Source: Sinohyriopsis cumingii
Lineage: Eukaryota; Mollusca; Bivalvia; Unionida; Unionidae
NCBI GenBank assembly: GCA_028554795.2
Contig: CM068842.1
Coordinates: 24,400,590-24,464,589, forward strand
Direction: 5' to 3'
DNA length: 64,000 nucleotides
Shown: positions 54,201-60,685 of the stretch, in pieces
Numbering within the stretch: the stretch's first letter is position 1
Layout: every line of letters starts with the position of its first letter
The notes under the pieces: model-generated
Seen by the model: only the letters and a program-made list of their open reading frames with translations
Told to the model about the DNA's origin: nothing
Database searches by the model: none
Translations under genes and position numbers: made by a program

Positions 54201-57200
54201 ACATTGTAAGAAATCATTAATGGTATGGTACAGGTCAACATTGTAAGAAATCATTAATAGTATGGTACAGGTCAACATTGTAAGAAATCATTAATAGTAC
54301 GGTACATGTCAACATTGTAAGAAATCATTAACAGTATGGTACAGGTCAACATTGTAAGAAATCATTAACAGTATGGTACAGGTCAACACTGTAAGAAATC
54401 ATTAATAGTATGGTACAGGTCAACATTGTAAGAAATCATTAATAGTATGGTACAGGTCAACACTAAGAAATCATTAATAGTATGGTACAGGTCAACATTG
54501 TAAGAAATCATTAATAGTACAGTACATGTCAACATTGTAAGAAATCATTAATAGTACGGTACATGTCAACATTGTAAGAAATCATTAATAGTATGGTACA
54601 GGTCAACATTGTAAGAAATCATTAATAGTACGGTACATGTCAACATTGTAAGAAATCATTAATAGTATGGTACAGGTCAACATTGTAAGAAATCATTAAT
54701 AGTATGGTTCAGGTCAACATTGTAAGAAATCATTAATATTATGGTACAGGTCAACATTGTAAGAAATCATTAATAGTATGGTACATGTCAACATTGTAAG
54801 GAATCATTAATAGTATGGTACATGTCAACATTGTAAGAAATCATTAATAATATGGTACAGGTCAACCTTGTAAGAAATCATTAATACTATGGTACAGGTC
54901 AACATTGTAAGAAATCATTAATAGTATGGTACATGTCAGCATTGTAAGGAATCATTAATAGTATAGTACATGTCAACATTGTAAGAAATCATTAATAGTA
55001 CGGTACATGTCAACATTGTAAGAAATCATTAATAGTACGGTACAGGTCAAGATTGTAAGAAATCATTAATAGTACGGTACAGGTCAACATTGTAAGAAAT
55101 CATTAATAGTATGGTACAGGTCAACACTGTAAAAAATCATTAATAGTATGGTACAGGTCAGCCTTGTAAGAAATCATTAATAGTATGGTACAGGTCAACA
55201 TTGTAAGAAATCATTAATAGTATGGTACAGGTCAACACACAACTGAAAAGTTTAAAGTATAAGTTGTAACTGTGAATATGTGATCAGACGATGTTCAAAA
55301 TACTAGTCTAAAATTTGTATTTTATTTAGCAGCTGTATCAGTAAACTCATGTCAATCCTTTATTTGACCCTTACCTGCTGTAAATGAGGACGATGACTTC
55401 TGCCACCAGTGTAGACCTGGATCGGTTTGCAACTCAGTCAATAAATTCTCCGAAATGCCACTATGAGCCAATAACAGACTGATCCATTTTCAAAGAAAGA
55501 ACTTATTGTTAAAATACAGTAGGATAAGAGATAAGGGTTAATATTTGGAAACGCTCAATGGAGTTTTTCCAAACTAACACTATCTTAAACATTCTTTTAA
55601 TTTTGCTTTTAGTTAAACTCTGAATAAAATGTTTATTTCATGTTGATAGAGTGAATATCCTAACATATCTACACAGAAATGTATCGACTATGAGTTCAAA
55701 CAGTGAGATAAAATGAGCATGCTAATATGCTTAATAGAACCAAGTATACATTGATTTTTTTAAAAATCCCCCAACATTTACTTTTTTTTTAGAAACTTGA
55801 TTGGACAACCACTTAAAAATATACTTGTTGAGCAAAAATCAATATCTTCAGTTTCACTTACCTTTTCATCACCAAGAACTTTACGATGATGAAAGATTTC
55901 AAGATGAAAGATTTGGAAAGAAAACAATATATAGAAACATATATACTTTTTAGAGAGAGAAAGAGAGAGAGAGAGATGATTTATTTACTGAAGACCAGTT
56001 GAAACATTTTTACATTCAACCCATTTCCATGGTGACAAGTCGAGATTTTTAATAAAGTATCTCAACAAATGAGGTTTTTAATAAAGTAACTCAACAGACA
56101 AATTTGGGCATAGTAACACCTAGGGGCATGAGCCAGTTAATTTTATATCTCTCCGATTTTATGCCCTGGTCAGTATGAATATTTGGGACAGAAACAGCAA
56201 GATTTCATTTATATCCACATGAAGTATTTTCATTCTGTACTAATTAACAGAAATGTTAAATATGTACAAGTCAAGGCTTTTAATAAAGTAACTAAACAAC
56301 AAAAAATTTGGGAGTCGGTAGACAGTACCAATCAACAGATAAAATTGGCACACAGTCGTAAATATTAATAAACCCATAAGTGAAAAAGCCATGTAATGCA
56401 ACCATTTGGATCACAGTGCCAATTTTCCCTAGTTGATACGGAGATAGTCGAGTAGTTACGATTGGTATGACCGAATCGCGTACATTCAATGAAGAGTCAG
56501 TGGTACGCATAGTTGCTTACATTTTAATTATCAGTCATACATGCACTATAAAATACTACAAGGGAGGATACTTCTTTGCCTTCTCACGCTACCTTTTGAA
56601 GAATCATCGCTGATATTTTAAGCTAAACTGTGCATAGTGTAATACATTTGGTACCAATGTTTAGCTCAGGCATTCAACTTCATATACCTACTAAAACTTT
56701 TACTTAGTATTTATAAATTTACGGAATGCCAGACCATTTTTCTATGCTATCGCTCAACATGACCATGATTGCACACATTTAATATGCTAGTGCAATGCAA
56801 CAAATTGAATACTGTCCCCATTATAGTCAACTGAAAATCAGTTTATCCCTAGGTTCAGTGCCTCATTTTCGGTCAACCAGTGAGAAGACAGCATTCCATT
56901 CTGTATGTTGCCCTTGCATATTAAGTGGGCGCAATCATGGCCATGTCGAGTTATAGCATGGGGAAATGGCCTGGCATTCAAAAAATGAATAATAGTATGT
57001 CATAGTTTTAGTATGCATACAAAGTCAAATGCCTGAACTAAACATCGGTACTAAATTTGTTACACTATGCTCAGTTTAGCTTAAAAGGTCACGTGAGAAA
57101 GCGCATAATACGGTTTTTCGGAAGCTCGTGCTTGTCATAAAAAAGTTCTAACCAATCACATGGAAGCTAAGAGAATGGGACTTTTTCTAAGTTTGCGGAG

Positions 57201-60200
57201 TTTCAAATGTACGATTTTCAAACTTAATTCTGAGACTGAAGAATGTCTCAACCTTGTATCTGTCTATGGTCAAGTTCTCACCTCTAAAATTATCCACAGC
57301 TGACTCCAAGTCAACCAAGGTCAGCCATATCCCCACATCTTCGACAGACCACATGTATTGTCTTTCATGTTCTAAATATTCTGCTGCAGCATCCATACCA
57401 TATAAGGCTACATCCGAAAACTTCGGAGATCCACATTCAGATTGTTTTCGTATTCCCATTACAATTCACTGGAAATTGGTGGTTTAGTTTTTCTTTTCCC
57501 TGAAATTCCGTGAATTACAATGAGTAATCCGCAATAACATTTTTTGGGGTAAAAAAACGGGGGATAAAAGAAAACAAACAACGGTGGCATGACAGAAGCA
57601 CTTTAAAATAAAATAGGCACCACTGATAGAAGCATTTTTTGGTTTGATATGACATGGCACAGAAGTGATTGTTTATTGATGACCATGCATGGAAGTTTAT
57701 TTTGCCGTCTGTGGGCTAGTGGTATGTTTAAATGGAATACCCTTAGGGTAGGAAAGAACCCTATAGATGCTAGAGTCTTAAGAGATCAAGTTCATGGTGA
57801 GTCTGATACACACTTTGGGTGAAGATTGCATCTTAGTCCATTGGTCTGTAATCTCCAGCCAACCATGCCCTAACTATGTGTATATCATACCATTCCATTG
57901 GTCTGTAATCTCCAGCCAACCATGCCCTAACTATGTGTATATCATACCATTCCATTGGTCTGTAATCTCCAGCCAACCATGCCCTAACTATGTGTATATC
58001 ATATCATTCCATTGGTCTGTAATCTCCAGCCAACCATGCCCTAACTTTGTGTATATCATACCATTCCACTGGTCTGTAATCTCCAGCCAACCATGCCCTA
58101 ACTATGTGTATATCATACCATTCCAGTGGTCTGTAATCTCCTGCCAACCATGCCCTAACTATGTGTCTATCATGCCATTTATGGTATTCTTGTTTATGCA
58201 TTTTAACTTTTTGGACTTGACAAAACCTAGTTTGCACAATTAAGTATAAACCACATGACAAAATCCTAGTTGGTTACTGTTAAATATACAGGCACTTGAC
58301 AAAAACCTAGTTGCCACAATTAAGTATAAACCACTTTACAAAAACCTACTTGGCACTAGGGGTGAAACAATACATCTGTACCACATTTTGAGACTATTCA
58401 CAATAAGCAGCCTGTGAAACGATACATATTGATACACATAAGAACTTGATGGTCTTTCCATCTTTGGAAGGTAGGTGGTGCCCTTTCATGTATATTGACA
58501 TTCTGGTCCTATTTCCATTATGCAAACTACAGACGGACATATAGTTATCATATATTTACATGCAATTATCTTTGATGAGATGATAACAGTACTTTCAAAC
58601 AGACTACCTGTTGGTTGAGTGAGTTTTATTGAGCGTTTTAGGCCATTTAATGGTGGCTTCATTTAACTCTTTTGTACAACATGAATGATTTGAAAACATT
58701 ACCAATTTCGTTGTCTATATTTTAATTAGGCTCAGTATTCTGCCCTTTGTACTTTTAATTTTGAAATACCACTGAAAGGGTCATGCTGTCTATTTTTATC
58801 CATCCAGCATGTACATCTGACTCGTATTTAACACCATTTTGGGCTCATAATCATTCATTGGTATCTCCATTTATGGTTTCCCAGCTCCAATAATCTGATA
58901 TACTTCACAACTTTTATAAAAAAATTTACTGTCATCATCACTATCATCAGCAAGTATTTGCCGCACAGAATTGTAATGAACCTCACCAGGAAACAGATAT
59001 TTTGGGTTTCTTAGGTAGCCCATATTTTAAACACACATTTGTAAAACTTTCTTCATGAATGGTTTTAAACTACGCCATAATGCTTATTCCTGGGCATGTT
59101 GTACCAATCAAATTTGGTTTCACAACCATTCAAGTCATGCTTGAAGAACCCAGATGTGGAACAGTTGCTATCCAAAAAACAGATACTGTGACAAGAACAG
59201 TTATATAAAAAACGGTATACTTTGCCAAGCACATTTTCATATGTGGGGCTATCAATGATTTTGCAGGAGTTCTCGCATTTCACTGTTCTTCAAGTGCGCA
59301 AATTCATACAAATTTTGCATGATTCACAGAATGATACATCCTGACAGCATCTCCACATAAGTACTTAACATTATCTAATGACTTTTCAGCGAAGGCTATG
59401 TTGATTTCTGATTGGTGGTTATTGTTTGACCTGGACTGGAACAAGCAATAACCACAAATGAGAATTCAGTGTAACATATTTCACCATGCAATGAATCGGT
59501 AGCGTAGCTTTCAAATCCACCACATGAGTCAAGATACAATTCAAAGTAGAAACTTTGCATGAATGATGAGTAAAGTATTTCATTATATGTGTGTAACATG
59601 TTTGGAATGTATGCTAAATATACTTCTGGGTTAAGGTGATTAGCATTGGGGGGCCAGATTACAAACTGTCATTTTGTGTTAAGTTGTAGACAGTGAATTG
59701 GTATTCTTAGTCTTTTTTATATTTTATTAATAAACATGAGTGCCTGTGACTGCAAATGCTGTTTCAGATGGATCATAATTTTACAGAATAACAAGGCAAC
59801 TAATAATAATTATTCATGACTGCTGAAGACTAAAATAACATGCATGCAGTATCGTTTTGTATCGATATGTGTATTGTTTCAGCAAAAGTATCGATATATC
59901 AATGAATAGTTTCACCCCTTGTTGGCACAATTAAGTATAGACCACTTGTCAAAAGCCTAGTTGGCACAATTAAGTGTAAAGCACATGACAAAAGCCTAGT
60001 TGGCACAATTAAGTGTAAAGCACATAATGTTAAGAAATGAAATTTTGGATTCATGGTTGAATGTATCTGTCAAGAACCTCATTAGATTTTCATGTCGTTA
60101 CAGCAGATTCTCTTAATTTTTTCTGAAGTTTTGGTTTGGCAGTAGGACAATCATGTTTTACAGACTCGAATCTGGTGTTTCCGTCAGTTTCAAAGACAAT

Positions 60201-60679
60201 TTTATTATTACATGTAAATGTTTTTGAAAGTCACATAAGAAGATTTATGTTCTACCGACAATAGCACAAAGCAATCATAGTGCTGTTTATGTGTTCTGCA
60301 GAGATAGAGTTTTTAGCTTGTGCTGAAGATTAGCCAATCAAAAGTAATGATGCACAAGTTAGGTCCCTTACACTCAGTACAAAATCTAAAGTTCAAACTT
60401 CAGCTCATCAGTAATGTTTAACTTGCAGAACAAAGTATATATTTTGTCTGATATACTTCATTTCATGGACCTTTTGTATTGTAGGTTTGTGATGAGCCCC
60501 ACCCAGAGCTGGTTAAAGGCATGCTACAGCATTGTGTAGAGGGGAACATTGACGAGGCATACAAAGTGATGGCACACCTTTGGAAGTTGGGATACTCACC
60601 AGAAGATATCATCAGCATTGTTTTCAGAGTGTGCAAAAACCACAATATGCCAGAGTTTCTAAAGCTTGAATTTATTAAG
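12136..60679 (+). CDS. RFC2: Replication factor C subunit 2 (AAA+ clamp loader), 8 exons, 3' end outside window
   Basis: The coding join is 12136-12200, 25517-25628, 29128-29234, 34634-34735, 36752-36852, 42525-42682, 44784-44849 and 60485-60679. The total is 906 nt, or 302 residues, in one open frame. RFC2 is a small subunit of the RFC1-5 complex that uses ATP to load PCNA onto primer-template DNA in the nucleus; it also serves in the alternative loaders. Visible motifs are the entry block VEKYRP (23-28), Walker [10 protein letters not shown] (60-68), Walker B LDEAD (124-128), sensor-1 region ACNAS (154-158), the SRC arginine-finger motif (167-169) and sensor-2 GDMR (211-214). Residues 216-302 form the collar helical domain. 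Family length is about 340-355, so 35-50 C-terminal residues are missing, in exon(s) beyond 64000. The start is the first ATG after an in-frame TAA (12097-12099). Identity is very secure; exon 1 rests on frame, splice site and position. Confidence 0.95.
13262..13318. other. Perfect 18-bp inverted repeat with 21-nt loop
   Basis: GTTATTGGTTGCCAGTAG (13262-13279) and its exact inverse CTACTGGCAACCAATAAC (13301-13318) can form a strong hairpin. Flanking text shows no wider symmetry that I can follow. It may be the core of a small palindromic element. Confidence 0.75.
14070..14262 (+). repeat. Single arm of fold-back element family 2
   Basis: Shares ATTTGGTACCAATG, AGCTCAGG, GACCATTTTCCCATGCTA, GCTCAACAT and CCATGATTGCGCC with the arms of the inverted-repeat element at 56579-57102, in the same order. 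No opposite arm was found nearby, so this looks like a half copy. Confidence 0.65.
15460..15486. repeat. (TACTGG)n short tandem
   Basis: About four copies of the hexamer within GAGTACTGGTACTGGTACTG. Confidence 0.8.
18044..18191 (+). mobile_element. 5'-truncated copy of the tRNA-derived SINE
   Basis: Begins at GAGAAAGCTTGCCAGTAGC, so the tRNA head is absent. It continues through the same body as the 6349 copy and ends in an (AAC)n tail. TCTGATCAC directly flanks both sides (18035-18043 and 18192-18200). The 9-bp duplication shows insertion by target-primed reverse transcription after incomplete copying. Confidence 0.9.
18732..18797 (+). pseudogene. Zinc-finger-like fragment of a transposase (uncertain)
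   Basis: A 22-codon stretch reads [17 protein letters not shown], which resembles the CxxC half of finger domains found at the start of some hAT-like proteins. A stop follows at once and the flanks are degenerate. Only the short motif is visible. Confidence 0.3.
20222..20640 (+). pseudogene. Pogo/Tigger-like transposase remnant
   Basis: The best stretch (20253-20447) contains [18 protein letters not shown] followed by [11 protein letters not shown]. It matches the layout of pogo-type DDE transposases around the first catalytic Asp (in the MDET motif, 20358-20369). After a frame change come [19 protein letters not shown] (about 20453-20510) and, after a stop, [12 protein letters not shown] (about 20578-20613), in the order expected for the family. 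Several frame changes and stops make it non-functional. Confidence 0.65.
20931..21241. repeat. Minisatellite, 49-bp unit, about 6 copies
   Basis: The unit starts AGTGAAACAAGAATCAC and ends AATAGTCTGCTTG. Two variant units carry a GTTAGC insertion and CTAGAATCAC. The array ends at a T-rich run. Confidence 0.9.
21242..22730. other. Intronic stretch, nothing recognised
   Basis: AT-rich intron 1 sequence without recognisable genes or repeats. Confidence 0.4.
22731..22996 (+). repeat. Dispersed repeat family 1, copy 2, with (ATAC)n tail
   Basis: Same block order as 694-915: GTACTAACAGCTGCCTCGC, TTAGTGTTAGGACTGG, GTGTCAAGATAATGTG, GCCACACTTCAGACATCGT, TTAAAAATCCTAATCAC. It ends in an ATAC/GTAC microsatellite (22941-22996), where the other copies end in CA repeats. 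Confidence 0.75.
25186..25375. repeat. Minisatellite, 38-bp unit, 5 copies
   Basis: Exactly five units beginning AACCTCTAAGGCCTGCCCCC and ending ATGGATCAAAATG, with few substitutions. It ends 141 bp before RFC2 exon 2. Confidence 0.95.
25517..25628 (+). CDS. RFC2: RFC2 exon 2
   Basis: Acceptor TTTCAG|G, donor GCA|GTAAGT. Encodes [20 protein letters not shown] and the rest up to NVIIA (residues 22-59): the N-terminal AAA+ block that leads into Walker A. Ends in phase 0. Confidence 0.96.
25757..26167. mobile_element. 411-bp MITE with long inverted repeats and perfect 8-bp target duplication
   Basis: The left end, CATCTTCGCTAGCCAAGG followed by TTCTGATAACC, matches the inverted right end, CCATCTTCACTAGCCAAGG followed by TTCCGATAACC; the match extends about 55 bp. 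CTTAGAAT is directly repeated at 25749-25756 and 26168-26175. An 8-bp duplication fits hAT or a similar superfamily. No transposase is encoded, so it is a non-autonomous element. Confidence 0.88.
28010..28760. repeat. Degenerate tandem repeat, about 0.2-kb units
   Basis: Recurring words in the same order (CTGTTAGTGCAAGTTTGTTATTG, read as shorter blocks; TGAAAATGGTG; CCACAGCGGCCATC or CCACAGTGATCATC; GAAAATCTTGTTATCAC) show three or more diverged units. I recall similar text in bivalve introns. Confidence 0.5.
29128..29234 (+). CDS. RFC2: RFC2 exon 3 (Walker A)
   Basis: Acceptor GACAG|GGT, donor ATAG|GTAAGT. Encodes residues 60-94 with GPPGTGKTT, the ATP-phosphate-binding loop, and LELNASND. 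The Arg95 codon is split (AG|A). Confidence 0.97.
31513..33000 (+). pseudogene. hAT-like transposase pseudogene (element B, copy 1)
   Basis: A non-coding leader rich in ATTATGC-type words (31513-31620) is shared with a second copy at 49731. Then follow broken coding pieces: a finger-like stretch [13 protein letters not shown] (about 32110-32148); [20 protein letters not shown] and [12 protein letters not shown] (32228-32410); [12 protein letters not shown] (about 32445-32480), where ATD is the usual first catalytic Asp; [16 protein letters not shown] (about 32640-32690); and [17 protein letters not shown] (about 32738-32790). The order fits hAT-type transposases. Many stops and frame changes are present, so it is not functional. 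Confidence 0.7.
33552..33979. repeat. 213-bp tandem duplication of a degenerate repeat
   Basis: Two near-identical 213-bp units (33552-33764 and 33765-33977), each containing TATTCATTCTGGGGTC, TTGCACCAAATGCATCGAC and AAAGGTCAAAGGCCAATGTC. A third, older unit continues to about 34080. Diverged relatives with GGTCAAAGGTCA-type words lie at 35900-36500 and 42100-42300. Confidence 0.9.
34634..34735 (+). CDS. RFC2: RFC2 exon 4 (Walker B)
   Basis: Acceptor TTCCAG|A, donor ACAG|GTTTGC (a weaker donor). Encodes residues 95-129 with [17 protein letters not shown] and IIILDEAD, the Walker B/DEAD box. The Ser129 codon is split (AG|T). Confidence 0.97.
35292..35529 (+). repeat. Dispersed repeat family 1, copy 3, with (AC)n tail
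   Basis: Blocks match copies 1 and 2: ATACTAACAGCTGCCTTGC, GCATTAAGAGGTTTGTG, GGTGTCAGGATAATGTGAC, GCCACACTGCAGACATC, TTAAAAATCCAAATCACAC. It ends in CA repeats. Confidence 0.78.
35900..36500. repeat. Degenerate repeat related to the 33.5-kb duplication
   Basis: Repeated words such as AAAGATCAAAGGCCGAAAT, CATAGGTCAGTGCCACTT, GAAAAATGGTTTCTACACA and GGGGTCCAAAGGCAAAG recur at intervals. The array is highly diverged. Confidence 0.45.
36752..36852 (+). CDS. RFC2: RFC2 exon 5 (sensor 1)
   Basis: Acceptor TTTCAG|T, donor ATAG|GTGAGG. Encodes residues 129-162: [17 protein letters not shown], then [11 protein letters not shown]. This is the near-invariant core of small RFC subunits. The Glu163 codon is split (G|AA). 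Confidence 0.97.
36853..42524 (+). other. RFC2 intron 5 (5.7 kb)
   Basis: Contains a LINE 3' end (38442). Elsewhere there are AT-rich stretches (36853-38070 and 39044-42500) and an unrecognised 68-codon open frame (38074-38280); no other exon was seen. Confidence 0.85.
38442..39043 (+). mobile_element. LINE 3' end (reverse transcriptase C-terminus), CR1/L2-like
   Basis: About 138 open codons start with [18 protein letters not shown]. They include [14 protein letters not shown] and end [17 protein letters not shown] followed by [11 protein letters not shown], the usual C-terminal text of non-LTR reverse transcriptases. The 3' tail has TGTAAAGCGCTTAGAG, GGCGCTATACAAAG and a TTATTATTA end, typical of CR1/L2-type LINEs. 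It is 5'-truncated, which explains the open frame without the catalytic domain. Confidence 0.85.
42525..42682 (+). CDS. RFC2: RFC2 exon 6 (arginine finger, sensor 2)
   Basis: Acceptor GTCAG|AA, donor ACAG|GTAAAG. Encodes residues 163-215: [19 protein letters not shown] (SRC motif, R168 as the trans-acting arginine finger), then [18 protein letters not shown] with sensor-2 R214. Phase 0 at the end. Confidence 0.97.
43111..44330 (-). mobile_element. LINE fragment, - strand, interrupted by a SINE
   Basis: Read on the - strand, 44330-44009 encodes RT text such as [20 protein letters not shown] (about 44190-44240) and [10 protein letters not shown] just before the SINE. After the [13 protein letters not shown] and [10 protein letters not shown] follow with stops, then [14 protein letters not shown] (about 43290). 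The 3' end has CTCTTCAGCTAATAGTGTTACC and a (TTA)n tail (43111-43140), given here as shorter blocks: CTCTTCAGCTAATAG, then TGTTACCCTC. It is a 5'-truncated, decayed non-LTR element. Confidence 0.85.
43760..43998 (-). mobile_element. tRNA-derived SINE nested in the LINE
   Basis: Same SINE as at 6349, in - orientation, with a CGAGTGGCC head at 43998 and an (AAC)n tail at 43760. Flanks TGTGGGATAT (43750-43759) and TGTGTGATGT (43999-44008) match at 8 of 10 bases and are read as an aged target duplication. Removing the SINE and one flank restores an uninterrupted LINE frame across the junction (IEYITHISKK). Confidence 0.88.
44784..44849 (+). CDS. RFC2: RFC2 exon 7
   Basis: Acceptor TTTTCAG|GCA, donor TTCAAG|GTATTT. 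Encodes residues 216-237: [20 protein letters not shown] then FK, linking the AAA+ lid to the collar domain. Both ends are phase 0. Confidence 0.96.
46794..46826 (+). repeat. Possible transposon end (TIR-like word), left
   Basis: AGGGCTATTCCATTTAAACA is followed by TAC. The 18-bp core TATTCCATTTAAACATAC (46803-46820) recurs exactly inverted at 57722-57739. I recall similar words at ends of DNA elements in molluscs; unverified. Confidence 0.4.
48608..48943. repeat. Minisatellite, 31-bp unit, about 11 copies
   Basis: Unit TAGGTGTATGCTGTTGATAA then GGCTGTCAGTG. Units differ mainly in the last bases (CAGTG, CAATG, CACTG, CCGTG). Confidence 0.95.
49731..50740 (+). mobile_element. hAT-like element B, copy 2, inside element A
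   Basis: Parallels 31513-32290. It starts ACATGCCAACCAGTATGC, shares the TTTTTATTAACATCCCATTA leader, the GGTTCTACTTTCA and ACAGAACCAGTCT blocks, and the finger remnant [21 protein letters not shown] (50550-50610, quoted only in part: [16 protein letters not shown]). It ends near TGAGTTCTTAATAGAAAGA. It is diverged from copy 1 and inactive. Confidence 0.7.
50915..52620 (-). pseudogene. BED-finger hAT (ZBED-like) transposase pseudogene
   Basis: From 52620 downward on the - strand the pieces come in family order. First is a BED-finger remnant (about 52500-52610; [14 protein letters not shown], where the second Cys of CxxC reads Arg). Then come [21 protein letters not shown] (shown in part: [13 protein letters not shown]) and [12 protein letters not shown] (52249-52488), [20 protein letters not shown] (about 51950-52015), and [15 protein letters not shown] (about 51240-51290). 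Last are C-terminal pieces ending at 50915. Frameshifts and stops separate them. It is the former transposase of element A. Confidence 0.82.
54188..55237. repeat. Minisatellite, 37-bp unit, about 28 copies
   Basis: Unit ATGGTACAGGTCAACATTGT then AAGAAATCATTAATAGT. Two main variant sites (ACAGG/ACATG and TATGG/TACGG) are mixed along the array, showing exchange between units. Confidence 0.97.
55238..56578. other. Intronic stretch, nothing firm
   Basis: A short GA-rich run occurs near 55950-55975. No gene recognised. Confidence 0.4.
56579..57102. mobile_element. Fold-back (long inverted repeat) element, about 0.52 kb
   Basis: Left arm 56581-56820 and right arm about 56880-57102 are inverted copies. 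Both contain AAGCTAAACTG(T/A)GCATAGTGTAA, TTAGTACC/TTGGTACC, TTCAGGCATT/CTCAGGCATT, CATGCTAT and CCATGATTGC. The outer ends read TTCTCACGCTACCTTTT and, inverted, TTCTCACGTGACCTTTT; the left arm carries a 22-bp insertion after this. A single arm of the same family lies at 14070. Target duplication not identified; no coding capacity. Confidence 0.85.
57282..57459 (-). CDS. Possible exon with half of a SAM domain, opposite strand in RFC2 intron 7
   Basis: The - strand ATG at 57459 opens a frame of [20 protein letters not shown], then [20 protein letters not shown] and [16 protein letters not shown]. The W-S-x-E-D-V-x-x-W-L spacing followed by L-x-x-x-x-x-x-F-R is that of the first two helices of a SAM domain, a protein-interaction module. 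Coding text ends exactly at a good donor, AGAG|GTGAGA (57283-57280 region), in phase 1. No following exon was found, so this may be the first exon of a nested gene, a gene fragment, or chance. Confidence 0.4.
57722..57739 (-). repeat. Possible transposon end (TIR-like word), right
   Basis: GTATGTTTAAATGGAATA is the exact inverse of 46803-46820, with AGGG-type bases on the outer side in both places. Confidence 0.4.
57838..58179. repeat. Minisatellite, 57-bp unit, 6 copies
   Basis: Unit CCATTGGTCTGTAATCTCCA then GCCAACCATGCCCTAACTAT and a GTGTATATCATACCATT tail. As 57 is a multiple of three, frames stay open on both strands; this is not evidence of a protein. Confidence 0.95.
58217..60026. repeat. 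Minisatellite, 39-bp unit, split by a transposon
   Basis: Unit AAAAGCCTAGTTGGCACAAT then TAAGTGTAAAGCACATGAC. About three and a half units precede the insertion (58217-58356) and about three follow it (59921-60026). Confidence 0.88.
58357..59920. mobile_element. 1.56-kb non-autonomous hAT-type element (element C)
   Basis: The ends are TAGGGGTGAAACAATACAT and, inverted, AAGGGGTGAAACTATTCAT. Flanks CTTGGCAC (58349-58356) and GTTGGCAC (59921-59928) form an 8-bp target duplication with one mismatch, inside a minisatellite unit. Subterminal ATCGATAT palindromes occur near the right end. No transposase-like frame is present. Confidence 0.85.
60485..60679 (+). CDS. RFC2: RFC2 exon 8 (collar domain)
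   Basis: Acceptor TTGTAG|GTT. Encodes residues 238-302: [20 protein letters not shown], then [20 protein letters not shown] and ending LKLEFIK. It is the collar domain that joins the five RFC subunits. The exon ends in phase 0 at AAG before a GC-type donor. Confidence 0.96.
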
Positions 60680-60685
60680 GCAAGT
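60680..60685 (+). promoter_or_regulatory. Non-canonical GC splice donor of RFC2 intron 8
   Basis: Homology ends at LEFIK, coded ...ATTAAG, followed by GCAAGT. This is the standard context of GC-AG introns (AG|GCAAGT). No GT donor lies at the homology boundary. Confidence 0.8.

Larger units (their letters stand above)
44850..60484 (+). other. RFC2 intron 7 (15.6 kb)
   Basis: The most repeat-laden part of the gene: minisatellites at 48.6, 54.2, 57.8 and 58.2-60.0 kb, two hAT-type elements, a fold-back element and a possible - strand SAM-like exon. Between 44850 and 48600 nothing beyond a possible SINE tail (45838-45895) is recognised. Confidence 0.85.

Noticed and set aside
55855-55920. Second SAM exon candidate with donor GTAAGT on the - strand
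   Set aside because: The translated text does not match the second half of a SAM domain and no acceptor was seen.
60463-60645. 60-codon - strand frame
   Set aside because: Antisense shadow of RFC2 exon 8.
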